A stretch of DNA of 50,834 nucleotides. Source: Chloroflexota bacterium. GTDB taxonomy: Bacteria > Chloroflexota > Dehalococcoidia > Lucifugimonadales > Lucifugimonadaceae. The notes under the pieces were generated by a model. That model made no database searches and was not told where the DNA came from. It saw nothing but the letters and a program-made list of their open reading frames with translations. Where the stretch lies: positions 1-50,834 of the forward strand of contig JAJRZP010000067.1 in the NCBI GenBank assembly GCA_024275195.1, read 5' to 3'. Positions 34,357 to 44,390 of the stretch are shown here, in pieces (within the stretch, counting starts at the first letter, position 1; every line of letters starts with the position of its first letter). A program made the position numbers and the translations under genes.

Positions 34357-35286
34357 ATGCATGTCTTGGTGACGGGTGGAGCAGGTTATGTCGGAACCCT
34401 TCTTGTAAATAGGCTTATCGACCGCGGTGACGAAGTTACGGTGCTGGATTCCCTTCTCCACAAATCCCCGAGTTTGCTACAGCACTTCATCAATCCGAAA
34501 TTTAGGTTTGTCGAAGGTGATGTCCGCGATGCAGACAATGTAAAAGATGCTCTGGAAGGAACCGATGCGGTGGTTCACCTGGCTGCGATTGTCGGTGCTC
34601 CCGGTTGTGAGGCAGAACCGCGACTGGCCGAAGAGGTAAATCATCACGCCGTTGAACTTCTAATATCCCTTGCCGGTTCTGACCGCGCACTGATATACGC
34701 ATCGACCGGCAGCAACTACGGAGCGGTCGATGGTCTCTGCACAGAAGAAACCCCACTGAACCCACTATCGCACTACGGCGTGACGAAGACTGCAGGCGAA
34801 CTGGCAATGATCGAGTCGGGGCAGGCAATTTGCTATCGCTTTGCCACCGCATTTGGGTTGTCCCCTCGCATGCGCCTCGACCTGCTAATCAACGACTTCA
34901 CATATCAAGCCGTCAAAAATCGTCAACTGGTCGTCTACGAAAACTGGGCTCGGCGAACATTCATACACGTGCGCGACATGGCTGAAAGTTTCATATTTGC
35001 ACTCGACAACTACGATCGAATGAAAGGTGAAGTGTTCAACGTTGGAAGCGACGACATGAACGCCACCAAGAAGGAAGTCGCTGAACTGATCAACGGAAAA
35101 GTCGGCGGATTCCTCTGGTTCGCTGATATCGGATCAGACCCCGACAAGCGAGACTATGAAGTCTCCTACGAGAAAATAAGTGGCTACGGCTTCTCGACCT
35201 CGGTTGGACTCGAAGCAGGTATTGATGAACTCATCGATGGCTACAAGATGATCCGTATATCCAACCCGTTCTCAAACATGGCCTAG
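34357..35286 (+). CDS. NAD-dependent epimerase/dehydratase (extended SDR)
   Basis: The 309-residue protein has VTGGAGYVGTLLVNRL (about 5-20), HLAAIVGAP, YASTGSNYG and YGVTKTAGE (the catalytic Tyr-x-x-x-Lys, about 145-149). FNVGSDDMNATKKEV is in the C-terminal part. It is a sugar-nucleotide epimerase or dehydratase of unassigned substrate. A GAGGAG sits upstream but about 30 bases from the ATG, so translation initiation is not fully explained. It sits among GDP-sugar genes. Confidence 0.82.
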   Translation: MHVLVTGGAGYVGTLLVNRLIDRGDEVTVLDSLLHKSPSLLQHFINPKFRFVEGDVRDADNVKDALEGTDAVVHLAAIVGAPGCEAEPRLAEEVNHHAVELLISLAGSDRALIYASTGSNYGAVDGLCTEETPLNPLSHYGVTKTAGELAMIESGQAICYRFATAFGLSPRMRLDLLINDFTYQAVKNRQLVVYENWARRTFIHVRDMAESFIFALDNYDRMKGEVFNVGSDDMNATKKEVAELINGKVGGFLWFADIGSDPDKRDYEVSYEKISGYGFSTSVGLEAGIDELIDGYKMIRISNPFSNMA

Positions 35287-35321
35287 ACCCTCGAAAATAA
35301 TCAGGATGCTCGGAGGCATAA

Positions 35322-36251
35322 ATGGCCAAAAAAGTAATGGTGACCGGTGGCAGTGGCTTCCTCGGCAGGCATATCGTCGAAAGCCTCAAACGCCGCGGAT
35401 ACGATGTCGGTATTCCAAGGTCTAAGGACTATGACTTAACTGATTTGAATTCAGCTCGAACGGCCATTGAAGAACTCGCCCCCTCGATTGTCGTTCACGC
35501 TGCCGCTGATGTTGGCGGTATCGGCTACAACCAACTGTTCCCAGCCGACATATTTACAAACAACCTGCGAATGGCTTGCAACGTCATGCAGGCTGCGGCT
35601 GAGGCATCGATAGAAAAATTGGTGAATGTCGGATCGGCCTGTGCATATCCGGGCGATGCAGATGGGCTGATGAACGAAGATGACTTCCTCAAAGGAGCGA
35701 TGCATCCATCAGTCGAGGTGTATGGACTCTCCAAGCGTGCTCTGTTCCTCGGTGCAGAAGCATTCCGACAACAGTTCGGACTTAACTCAATTTTCCTGGT
35801 GATTACAAATCTGTTTGGACCTCACGACAAGTACAACCCCAAGGACAGTCATGTAGTGGCCGCGATGATCCGAAGATTCGTCGAGGCTGCCGACAATGAC
35901 GTTCCTCACGTGACTTGCTGGGGTACCGGCTCTCCAACCCGTGAATTCATGTACGTAGCAGATTGTGCCGAAGCGATCGCTGAGGCAACTGAGAAGTATT
36001 CTGGGACTGCCCCACTCAACATAGGAACTGGAACTGGCACGACTATCAAAGAACTTGCCGAACTCACAGCTGTTGCCGCTGGATACACTGGAACCGTCGA
36101 TTGGGATACATCGAAACCCGATGGTGCTATGTACAAGGTTTTAGATATCGCTCGAATGGACGAAGCACTGGACGGGTTCAAAGCGTTGACTTCGATCGAA
36201 GCTGGCCTGAGGTCGACAGTCGAGTGGTTCCGGGAAGCCCGACCAAGTTAG
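35322..36251 (+). CDS. GDP-L-fucose/GDP-colitose synthase-like epimerase-reductase, paralogue 1
   Basis: The 309-residue SDR has VTGGSGFLGRHIVESLKRRG (about 7-26). It keeps the residue set of GDP-fucose synthase: Ser and Cys in VGSACAYPG (Ser107/Cys109 of Fcl), YGLSK for the Tyr-Lys pair, and TNLFGPHDKY and SHVVAAMIRRF around the substrate His. AADVGGIGYN matches the Fcl AAKVGGI motif. It could act on GDP-4-keto-6-deoxymannose or its 3-deoxy derivative, as ColC does. A second paralogue lies at 48383-49327. GGAGG 11 bases before the ATG supports the start. Confidence 0.83.
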   Translation: MAKKVMVTGGSGFLGRHIVESLKRRGYDVGIPRSKDYDLTDLNSARTAIEELAPSIVVHAAADVGGIGYNQLFPADIFTNNLRMACNVMQAAAEASIEKLVNVGSACAYPGDADGLMNEDDFLKGAMHPSVEVYGLSKRALFLGAEAFRQQFGLNSIFLVITNLFGPHDKYNPKDSHVVAAMIRRFVEAADNDVPHVTCWGTGSPTREFMYVADCAEAIAEATEKYSGTAPLNIGTGTGTTIKELAELTAVAAGYTGTVDWDTSKPDGAMYKVLDIARMDEALDGFKALTSIEAGLRSTVEWFREARPS

Positions 36252-36311
36252 CTCCTGCTCGCTTGTGTAATCGCCGACTGTCGATAGTCTTCAGTCGAGT
36301 CGCGTTTTGCA

Positions 36312-37859
36312 ATGAATAACAAACCTAACGATCAGTTTAACTTGCAAGCCGACCCGCCCTCGAACGGCGATTCAAATCCCGTCTCCAGTTCAACGCAAGC
36401 ATTGGCTGCAGGGATCAGTCCGACACTGAAGTTAACTGCAGCGGAGGTGTTGGTAACACTTGCGCTCGTCGGACAGAACCGAGTTTTAGCCTCGTTGATT
36501 GGTCCCGCCGGGTTCGGCGTCTACGGTCTATTACAGAGTCTGTTCAGATTCGTTTCGTCATTTGCCGCCTCGTGGATGAGCGCACCAGTCACCAAGTGGA
36601 TTGCCGAGTACGGCTCGACAGACAAACAAGAATCTCAAAGCCGTCTTTACTCCTTGAGTTTAACGACATCCCTTGCCATCTTGATCCCGATGATTCTCAT
36701 ATTCGCCGTGTTCTACCGTCCGATAATCGACGGAGTGCTGGGCGGCGAGGTGAAAATCCATCACTACTTCATTTTTATCGTATTTTCGTCTCTTACTGCC
36801 ATCAGAACCGTGCAGTCGGCCGTCCTTCAGGGCCTGCTGCTCATCGGTCGTATCGCACTAATCAGAACAGTGTCAGCAGGGATTCAAGTCGTCCTCGTTC
36901 TGGTACTGGTCTCGCAGTTCGGGCTTACAGGAATGTTCTACGGTCTCACGATCAGTTTAGGTATCGCCGCGTTGATGGCTTTTACAGTCATCCACAGAAC
37001 CGCAAAACTAGGCATAACTAAACCGGTGTTGCGATCGGATGAAGCAAAAAACCTCGCACAATTTGGTGGAGCGAATCTGATACTACTCGTTGTCGCTTTG
37101 ACAACGGAATACACCCAGCGGCTGATCGTTCTAAATGGCCTGGGTATCGAGTCGGTGGGGCTGATGGTCGCTGCCATGCAAATCATCGTTTACTTGGACA
37201 TTTTTAATCGATCCGCGGTGTTCTACTGGTTCGCCAAAATGTCCAAAAGTAGCACCCCACAAGGGTTGATGGATGACTACTCTGGATTCTCCCGCCTCGT
37301 GTTGATAGCGGGGATTCCGGTTGTCATCGGCGGCATTTTATTTGGAGGATTAGCAGTCGATCTGTTGCTTGGCCCCAAATTCGCAGCGCTGACATCAAGC
37401 CTTTATCTGTTCGTAATCTGGCAATTCCTCAATCTGGTACACAACCCACCTGCCATGGCGATCATGGCTCTCGCGAAAATCAAGGTTCATGCAGTTGCAT
37501 CGCTGGTATCGGGAATCACTGTGCCAGTAGTGATGTATCTCGGCCTGAATTACTGGTCGTGGGGCTTTGAATCGATCGGCATTGCACTCATCATCGGCGG
37601 TGTGCTGGCTTATATCCCACGCGTGTTATATATGGGTCTCGTACTCAATATCTGGGCAACGAGATACACATGGGCACTCACTGGCGTCGGAGTGCTGATG
37701 ATCGCTGGCGCAATCCTAATTCGTGAAGAGACCCTCATCACACGCGCCACAGCGCTTCTCACGACGACGGTAATCTTATTTGCAATCACACCCAAAGTTG
37801 AGCGCTCAGTAATGTTGAACAGCATTGCGCAACCGATCTCTAAATTATGGAGAACTTAG
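36312..37859 (+). CDS. wzx: Wzx-type oligosaccharide flippase
   Basis: The 515-residue protein has about 12-14 predicted membrane helices and the opening typical of polysaccharide transport proteins (GPAGFGVYGLLQSLFRFVSS, about 65-84). It would flip a lipid-linked repeat unit across the membrane before polymerisation or ligation by the product of 30955-32433. A soluble N-terminus of about 35 residues precedes the first helix. It is followed by a 142-base gap before the HPrK-like gene. Confidence 0.88.
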   Translation: MNNKPNDQFNLQADPPSNGDSNPVSSSTQALAAGISPTLKLTAAEVLVTLALVGQNRVLASLIGPAGFGVYGLLQSLFRFVSSFAASWMSAPVTKWIAEYGSTDKQESQSRLYSLSLTTSLAILIPMILIFAVFYRPIIDGVLGGEVKIHHYFIFIVFSSLTAIRTVQSAVLQGLLLIGRIALIRTVSAGIQVVLVLVLVSQFGLTGMFYGLTISLGIAALMAFTVIHRTAKLGITKPVLRSDEAKNLAQFGGANLILLVVALTTEYTQRLIVLNGLGIESVGLMVAAMQIIVYLDIFNRSAVFYWFAKMSKSSTPQGLMDDYSGFSRLVLIAGIPVVIGGILFGGLAVDLLLGPKFAALTSSLYLFVIWQFLNLVHNPPAMAIMALAKIKVHAVASLVSGITVPVVMYLGLNYWSWGFESIGIALIIGGVLAYIPRVLYMGLVLNIWATRYTWALTGVGVLMIAGAILIREETLITRATALLTTTVILFAITPKVERSVMLNSIAQPISKLWRT

Positions 37860-38001
37860 AACTCTTACATAGTCGTTGATGCCTGGTAATTGAACTTGCG
37901 TCGCAAACTGTCATTGGCGCAGCATTAAATTCGTCGAGCCGGAATCTACCTCGCACCAACACCATCAATATCATGCCACGTAGCAGGAAAGTGAATCGAA
38001 C

Positions 38002-39075
38002 TTGACAACGACATATGACCTTTCTGGACTCGTCCAGATCGTACTGTCAGATGATCTTCACAGAAATGTCAAAGAATCTGTTGCCAATCAAATAGTAGGG
38101 CTCAAACCGGTCGGTTCGACCGACTCTGATTACACTTTGGAACTCCGCCCTTACGATGCGCTGGATCGAGAGAATTCTCGCATGGTCGGTGGTCCTGCGA
38201 GATTAGTTGGAACAAACACAATTGAAGTACCAGATATTCATTTTGCCGTGCGAATTGAACAGAAGAGAATCACTCTATTCCTCGACGTCAGTGGCGTAGC
38301 AATCAATCCCTGGATCCAGTTATTGCTGGTACCTCAGGGTGTGACTATGGTTCATGCAGCCGGACTAGAAAAAGATGGTCGAGCACTTCTACTTCCTGCA
38401 TTCGGTGGGGCCGGGAAGACGCTCGCTGCAGGAGTGCTTGTCCGGGATTACGGATACAAATTTCTCGGAGATGACATCGTCTTAGTGAAATCTGATGGAA
38501 CTATCTTGCCGTTCCCGAGACCATTGTTTTTTTATCCACATCACATCGATGTGTTTGACCGATATTTCGGCAATCGCGCGGGGTCGGTCTCGCGGCAACG
38601 ATTATCGAAAGCTATCAAGCGAAATATCGTTCGAAGGATGCCACTGAAACAGTTGGTTAAATCGTTCGCCGAGTCATTCGGAATAGAAGGGGTCCTTAGA
38701 CGTGCCGCTTCCAGTCATGACCATCTGGACTCTGCAGCTCCGGCAGAAGTGTTCAAACCTGAAGCTATCGGCACCGGTAGCCCGGTCAGCAAAATAGTTT
38801 TCCTGCAAAGACACACTGGGCACGAACTCACAATTTCAGAAATTAAACCCGATTTGCTCGCCACTAGAATGTTTGCAATCCTCATGAACGAATGGAAATC
38901 TGAATGGCCGCAAATCATCTCGGCAGGCGGATATGGTGCGATTAACCTTGCCACTCATTACGAGCAGTTCGCACGAGTCATCAAGAGCGGGATCCGAAGC
39001 ATCTCCCCAAAAATCTTGATGATTCCAACTGAAACATCTCCTCTGGACTATGTGGCGAAACTTCTCGAAGAATAG
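38002..39075 (+). CDS. HPr-kinase-like P-loop protein in glycan cluster
   Basis: The start is a TTG at 38002 (AGGAAA upstream); no ATG occurs in frame until about residue 61. The 357-residue protein has a P-loop FGGAGKT (134-140) and FLGDDIVLV (154-162), the arrangement of the HPr kinase/phosphorylase C-terminal fold. A preceding VHAAGLEKDGRALLLPA strand also fits. No HPr or other PTS gene is nearby. Such proteins in glycan and peptide-modification loci are thought to phosphorylate small molecules or proteins. Here it may modify a sugar or a cluster enzyme; this is inference. Confidence 0.78.
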   Translation: MTTTYDLSGLVQIVLSDDLHRNVKESVANQIVGLKPVGSTDSDYTLELRPYDALDRENSRMVGGPARLVGTNTIEVPDIHFAVRIEQKRITLFLDVSGVAINPWIQLLLVPQGVTMVHAAGLEKDGRALLLPAFGGAGKTLAAGVLVRDYGYKFLGDDIVLVKSDGTILPFPRPLFFYPHHIDVFDRYFGNRAGSVSRQRLSKAIKRNIVRRMPLKQLVKSFAESFGIEGVLRRAASSHDHLDSAAPAEVFKPEAIGTGSPVSKIVFLQRHTGHELTISEIKPDLLATRMFAILMNEWKSEWPQIISAGGYGAINLATHYEQFARVIKSGIRSISPKILMIPTETSPLDYVAKLLEE

Positions 39076-39106
39076 CGAGTGTAAATGCTCGGCTGAGCGC
39101 AACAAT

Positions 39107-40069
39107 ATGACCACACCCAAGATAAGTGTATTGCTTCCGGTATTCAATGATGAGCGGTATTTAGAAGAAGCTCTGCTGAGTATTCTCAAACAGTCATTCA
39201 CGGATTTTGAGATAATCGCCATTGACGATGGCTCAACTGACTCATCTCTCGCGATGTTAAATAGCTATGCAGCAATTGACGATCGAATTAAAGTTGAGAC
39301 GCAGCCTAATATGGGAATTGGCAAAACCCTGAACAGGGCAATTCAATTGGCTACCGCAAATCTCCTTGCTCGTCATGACTCCGATGACCGGAGTCTTCCT
39401 GAACGTTTCGATCGTCAAGTTAACTATCTGAATGCACACCCCAATATTGCGCTCCTCGGAACTGCCGTTTCGATAATTGACGCAGAAGGTGAAATTAAAT
39501 ACAGCCCAAATATCGTGCAAGGAAATGACCAGTTAATAAATCTGTTAAAAACGACTTCCCCATTCATCCATGGGTCGGTGATGATGAGGCGAAGTGTAGC
39601 GATAAAGGCAGGGTGCTACGCTACGATTCGCTGGTACGAAGACCTGTTCTTATGGAGGTCTCTGGCTCGGATCGCGAAAGTAGAAAATATTGATGAACCT
39701 TTGTACCAGTACCGAATTCGACCATCAAATCTTCACATCCCCCGAAAAATTCAAGCGGCGGCAAGCAAAATCTTCAGAGACCACTGGCCAGAGGACAAGT
39801 TTTCTGAAGATGAACTTGAAGTCCTTGAAAATCTCAAAACTCAGATAACCCCAACAGCTCGAAAAGCTCAGTTCTGCTTGAATATGTCCAAAGGACTTAT
39901 GCTAAATAATGGGAACACATGGGAGGCAAGGAAGTTCTTGTTGAAGGGACTATTTGCCAAGCCAAATACCGTCGAATTGTGGTTTCACCTTGGGTTGAGT
40001 TTGCTTCCACGCAAATTAAGCGCAGCATGGAGACGATATCGCGTCGATACAGGCGAAAGACGAGTATAA
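39107..40069 (+). CDS. Family 2 glycosyltransferase
   Basis: I choose the ATG at 39107 over an upstream start at 39050 that overlaps the previous gene. The 320-residue protein has ISVLLPVFNDERYLEEALLSIL (about 6-27), IAIDDGSTDSSL (about 38-49) and LLARHDSDDRSLPERF (about 84-99), where DSDD is the metal-binding DxD-like motif of GT-A folds. It transfers a sugar from a nucleotide donor in the cytoplasm. Donor and acceptor are unknown. A 255-base gap follows before the ColD-like gene, with no visible feature. Confidence 0.88.
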   Translation: MTTPKISVLLPVFNDERYLEEALLSILKQSFTDFEIIAIDDGSTDSSLAMLNSYAAIDDRIKVETQPNMGIGKTLNRAIQLATANLLARHDSDDRSLPERFDRQVNYLNAHPNIALLGTAVSIIDAEGEIKYSPNIVQGNDQLINLLKTTSPFIHGSVMMRRSVAIKAGCYATIRWYEDLFLWRSLARIAKVENIDEPLYQYRIRPSNLHIPRKIQAAASKIFRDHWPEDKFSEDELEVLENLKTQITPTARKAQFCLNMSKGLMLNNGNTWEARKFLLKGLFAKPNTVELWFHLGLSLLPRKLSAAWRRYRVDTGERRV

Positions 40070-40324
40070 AAACAGCACAATTTTGCAAAGTGGAGAGCAC
40101 AGGTTGGAGTACGAAATTTCGTAGGGCTGTTGCGATTTTTACTGGTGTCGGTAGTTCTGAACAGAGTTACTTTCGAACTAATCTGCATAGCAATTCACTC
40201 TCAAGCGCGTGCTGCGATTTCAATTCTAGAGAGCAGCCCTACTGGTGATTGCCAATCAACCACTGGCCCACTTGCAACCTCACCAATCGACAATTGCTTA
40301 ATAAGTAGGATGAAAGAGATTTAG

Positions 40325-41602
40325 ATGGACCGCGATTCAGCCCTCAAACTGATAGATCCGATCATTAGGGATGTGTTCGAGAACACATCGCCAGATGACA
40401 AATGGACCATCCCTCTGGGTGTGGTCAACTACGGCCCTGACGAAGTAATCGAAGTGCTCGATACACTGCTTTCCGGCAATGTCACTATGGGTACCAAAGT
40501 GGCCAGATTTGAAGAAATGTGGGCAGAACATGTCGGCCGGAAGCACGCCATCATGGTGAATTCGGGATCGAGTGCGAATCTTGCTGCCATCGGTGCGTTA
40601 TCTTCCCCACATTACGAGAACGGAATTCGACCAGGTGATGAAGTGATCACGACGTCAATCCCGTGGTCGACAACCATCGCCCCCATTGTCCAGACCGGGG
40701 CCATTCCGGTGTTTGTTGATGTCGATCCTGAATCTTTCAATCTCGACCCACAACTGGTTCGAGATGCCATCTCACCAAGTACAAAAGCCATAATGCCCGT
40801 CTCGTTGCTCGGCAATCCGCATGGAATGGATTTGATAGCAAATATTGCGCGTGACAACAATCTGTTTCTAATTGAGGACGCCTGCGAAGCGACAGGGTCC
40901 AGCACAAACGGCACCCGCATCGGCACATTTGGTGAAATCGGAACATTTAGTTTCTACTTCTCACATCACATCAGCACTGTCGAAGGAGGAATGGTTGTGA
41001 CCGATGACGATCTAATTGCCGATTTAGTTAGATCGATTCGAGCACATGGTTGGACTCGGGACAGTGATTTCAAATCACGAGAGCTTCAACACAGTTCGGA
41101 AATCCAATCGAAATGGACGTTTGTTGAAACCGGGTACAACCTGCGCCCTACCGAAATCAGTGGTGCGTTCGGCATCCGACAGATATCCAAGCTCGATCCG
41201 ATAATCGAACACCGTCGAGAGACCGCACGTATATGGTCCGATGCACTACTCAAGTACAACCACTTGATCAGCGTCAGTACTGAACAACCCGGAGATCGAC
41301 ACTCTTGGTTTGGTTACCCCATGGTGGTACGGCCCAGAGCAGGATTCGATCGTGACGAACTCGCTACTTTCCTCAAATCCAAATCGATCGATGTCCGCCC
41401 GATTATTGCGGGCAACATCCTCGAACATCCCGTCATCAAACAATGGCCTCACCGCGTCAGTGGAGAGGTATCTGAAGCTTCATGGATACACCGAAATGGA
41501 CTCATGATCGGGAATCACGAGGGAATAACCGAAAGTGGTCGCACATACTTCATAGAATCGATCGAAGAATTCCTGAGTAAATGCGACCATCCGTCGAGTT
41601 AA
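40325..41602 (+). CDS. ColD/RfbH-like PLP-dependent sugar 3-dehydratase (His replaces PLP lysine)
   Basis: The 425-residue protein has the DegT/EryC1 aminotransferase fold with NSGSSANLAAIGAL (about 79-92) and IEDACEATGS (about 183-192). At the lysine position it has FYFSHHISTVEGG (210-222), so His214 aligns with the catalytic Lys of the aminotransferases. This substitution marks ColD and RfbH, which remove the C3 hydroxyl of 4-keto-6-deoxy nucleotide sugars. The YFSHH pattern and the presence of gmd and Fcl/ColC-like genes favour a GDP-linked, colitose-type route. ColD also uses glutamate as amino donor. Confidence 0.87.
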   Translation: MDRDSALKLIDPIIRDVFENTSPDDKWTIPLGVVNYGPDEVIEVLDTLLSGNVTMGTKVARFEEMWAEHVGRKHAIMVNSGSSANLAAIGALSSPHYENGIRPGDEVITTSIPWSTTIAPIVQTGAIPVFVDVDPESFNLDPQLVRDAISPSTKAIMPVSLLGNPHGMDLIANIARDNNLFLIEDACEATGSSTNGTRIGTFGEIGTFSFYFSHHISTVEGGMVVTDDDLIADLVRSIRAHGWTRDSDFKSRELQHSSEIQSKWTFVETGYNLRPTEISGAFGIRQISKLDPIIEHRRETARIWSDALLKYNHLISVSTEQPGDRHSWFGYPMVVRPRAGFDRDELATFLKSKSIDVRPIIAGNILEHPVIKQWPHRVSGEVSEASWIHRNGLMIGNHEGITESGRTYFIESIEEFLSKCDHPSS

Positions 41603-41611
41603 AGCACGAAT

Positions 41612-43183
41612 ATGAAAGAGCCCACGGCTTCTACAGGTGTGTTCGCGTGGTACGGGGAGCGCAGTTATTTTCGCCCTCACTGGCAGGGCTTGCTTCGAGA
41701 GCGTGGATTCTCTGATATCGATCTCGACCCCAGATTCAAAGCCAAAAACCTTGGCAAGCTTGTTCGGTCATCGCTCAATTGGAATGCCGATCTTTCGCCC
41801 ACGATACTCATGACGGTCGGAGAAATTCCACTATCTCTCGATGGATTCCGATCCCTGCCAGATGCGACGACGACAGTATTTATGACCGATGATGAATGGC
41901 GATTCCACAGCGTCGGCAGATACCTTGCACTCTATGTCGATCTAGTTGTAACGAACACAGTCGCTCGGGTCGAAGACTATAAGGCACTCGGATTACGAAA
42001 TGTGATTCACGAGCCCTATGCAGCGAATACTGCGGTGTTCCGACCTGAGGATGCCTTGAAGAAGCACGATGTCGTAATGATCGGTGCGGCACATCCAGAT
42101 CGAATCGAGATCGTAAGACGCTTGGTTTCAGAGAATCTGCCTATCCGTGTGTTCGGCTCCGGATGGAACAGGTATTCAGATCTCGCACATGTTTGGGGTG
42201 GCTTCCTCACGACCGACGAAATGCTCAAAGTATTGACCTCCTCAAAAATAGTCATCAACTCAGGACTGACCATTGGTGGATTACCTCAAATCAAAGGGCG
42301 CATATTCGAAACGGCCGCCTGCGGCACATTCCAGATCACTCAGGATATTCCTGGATTGGAAAACTACTATGCCCCGGGTACTGAAATCGAAACCTACGCT
42401 TCACTGGGTGAGATGATAAACAAAATCCGAACCTACCTCGATAACGACCAGTTGAGAGAGACGATCGCCAGTGCGGCAGTTGAACGTACGTTGCGGGAAC
42501 ACACATGGGAAAGTCGGCTCGACTCGATTCTCACCGCTGCAAAGGCTACTCAACCGTCAAATTTCCAGCCCGAAATTCCCTCTGTTATTGTGATCGATTC
42601 TGACACAGACGAACGATCGAACATCGAGAATGCTGTCAGATCAGACCCTGATGCCCTGATTACGTTCAGCCAGGGATCAGGTGCAGACGATCCAGATCGA
42701 ATCAAGTTACTTGCCTACGGACTAAAAGCGGATATGGAGGAAAATATCTGGATGAATCTAGCGTCGTTCGATGTCGTTGACAAAAAACGTCGAATCATCG
42801 CGAACGCCAGTATTAAAGCAATCGCTGAACAGTCACCCGACCTTCTCCCACCCCGTTCGATAATGTTGTCGGCGAGAAAGTGCCTTGCATTGCTTCCTGC
42901 CGGTGAAATATCTCGTGAAACCCTTGTTTCAAAAGTAGTTCCACGACTTATCCAGCAGTCGGAGTATCGGCATATAGATCTCAACACGGGACTTTTTGAG
43001 GAACAGGCAAAAGGGAAATATGCCCTGAGCGAAATCTATCGGAGAAGTGATCAAGGGATGTGGGACGTTCGCACGAAGCCCTACGCCGTGGCAACGCTCA
43101 CCAAACTCTCGCTGGTCGATTTCATCAATCTGGGGCTCGGTATACTCCGAAGACGCGCAGCCCGCAGAAGCATCGCCAACTAA
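41612..43183 (+). CDS. CgeB-like glycosyltransferase with extra C-terminal domain
   Basis: The 523-residue protein has a GT-B-type part with IFETAACGTFQITQDIPGL (about 230-248) and AYAANTAV-like substrate loops, resembling the CgeB/Glyco_trans_1_2 family. A second region of about 200 residues (320-523) begins PSVIVIDSDTDERSNIENAV and ends in a basic tail; I do not recognise it. It may be an acceptor-binding or protein-interaction domain. It starts 9 bases after the ColD-like gene, so the two are probably co-transcribed. Confidence 0.78.
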   Translation: MKEPTASTGVFAWYGERSYFRPHWQGLLRERGFSDIDLDPRFKAKNLGKLVRSSLNWNADLSPTILMTVGEIPLSLDGFRSLPDATTTVFMTDDEWRFHSVGRYLALYVDLVVTNTVARVEDYKALGLRNVIHEPYAANTAVFRPEDALKKHDVVMIGAAHPDRIEIVRRLVSENLPIRVFGSGWNRYSDLAHVWGGFLTTDEMLKVLTSSKIVINSGLTIGGLPQIKGRIFETAACGTFQITQDIPGLENYYAPGTEIETYASLGEMINKIRTYLDNDQLRETIASAAVERTLREHTWESRLDSILTAAKATQPSNFQPEIPSVIVIDSDTDERSNIENAVRSDPDALITFSQGSGADDPDRIKLLAYGLKADMEENIWMNLASFDVVDKKRRIIANASIKAIAEQSPDLLPPRSIMLSARKCLALLPAGEISRETLVSKVVPRLIQQSEYRHIDLNTGLFEEQAKGKYALSEIYRRSDQGMWDVRTKPYAVATLTKLSLVDFINLGLGILRRRAARRSIAN

Positions 43184-43253
43184 TAATAATCGCCTCGCTC
43201 GCTGGCTCGATTCAACGGTTCGACTCATCACTCTCAGCGCGCTCGGCTTACCA

Positions 43254-44390
43254 ATGAAGATCCTACTCATCCAACCAGCCGTTTCACCCGCGAAAGGTGG
43301 AGCACAATGGAATACCGTCCGCCTGGCAGTCGGGTTGACTGAACGCGGTCACCGAATAAGAATGGTCGGTGAATTCCACGCCGTTCCGGAGATGTCGCGC
43401 ATACTCGCCGACGCAGAAATTTCAGTTGCGAGTATTCGTATTCACGGGCGCGGCATCCGACCGATTCTGAGTCTCATCCTTGAAGCTAAAAAATTCAGCC
43501 CGGACGTAATTCACTCCTGCCTGAGATCAGGAGATGTTGCGGCCGGAATCGCTGCATTTCTACTGCGTAAACCGGTTGTCTCTACTGTCGGAGAAAAACT
43601 TCCCACAGACAACGATGTACGTAACGGAATCGGCTGGAAAGGTCGTATTCACAAAACCTTGCTTCGCCGGGTGTTCACTGCTATTGGCGCGACGAGCCAG
43701 TTCGCCAAACAGCACCTGATCAGTTATTCAGGGATTGAAACCTCAAAGGTTAAAGTCATTCCTAACGGCATCGATTTCGAAAGCTTCGATCGCTCGCCGA
43801 CACCTACTCAGCATCAACCTGAGTCTAGTTTGCGATCAAAAAGCGTCGTCGTTGGTGTGGTAGGACGGATTGCTCCTGAAAAACGAATCGAGCTTATGCC
43901 GCAACTCATCGATCGCCTGACTACGAAAGGGATCAATGCAACCGGGTTGATCGTCGGCGAAGGAATCAGCGAATCTCATGTCAAGGCGGTTGTACGTGCA
44001 TCAACCGCAAGCGAGCGGATCACGTTTCTGGGCAACAGAACTGATATGGCTAGTGTTTACCGAAAATTCGATGTGCTTGTGCATTTTGGATCGGTTGAGG
44101 GATTTGGCCTGGCAATCGCTGAAGCAATGGCATGCGGTGTTCCGGTGGTGGCTGCCAATGCAGGCGGTGCTGCCGAGCTAATTACCGATGGGCACGACGG
44201 CATGCTTGTTCCTACCGGATCAATCGATCACTATGCCGAAATAATTGCATCTCTCATGAACGACAGGGCTGTCTATCAACGGTTGTCGGCCAATGCACGA
44301 ACTAAAGTGAAGCAAGACTTCTCGATCAATCAATTTGTCGAACGATATGAATCCCTCTACTCGAATGCGGTTGGAGGGAACAGTGATTAG
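43254..44390 (+). CDS. Family 4 glycosyltransferase
   Basis: I choose the ATG at 43254, where the GT4 fold begins (MKILLIQPAVSPAKGGAQ); the frame is open to 43047 inside the previous gene. The 378-residue protein has VKVIPNGIDFESF (about 162-174), VGRIAPEKRIELM, and the donor-binding EGFGLAIAEAMACGVPVVAANAGG (about 281-304) with the EX7E motif. It is a retaining transferase, probably using a UDP- or GDP-sugar. Its end overlaps the next gene by 8 bases. Confidence 0.9.
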   Translation: MKILLIQPAVSPAKGGAQWNTVRLAVGLTERGHRIRMVGEFHAVPEMSRILADAEISVASIRIHGRGIRPILSLILEAKKFSPDVIHSCLRSGDVAAGIAAFLLRKPVVSTVGEKLPTDNDVRNGIGWKGRIHKTLLRRVFTAIGATSQFAKQHLISYSGIETSKVKVIPNGIDFESFDRSPTPTQHQPESSLRSKSVVVGVVGRIAPEKRIELMPQLIDRLTTKGINATGLIVGEGISESHVKAVVRASTASERITFLGNRTDMASVYRKFDVLVHFGSVEGFGLAIAEAMACGVPVVAANAGGAAELITDGHDGMLVPTGSIDHYAEIIASLMNDRAVYQRLSANARTKVKQDFSINQFVERYESLYSNAVGGNSD

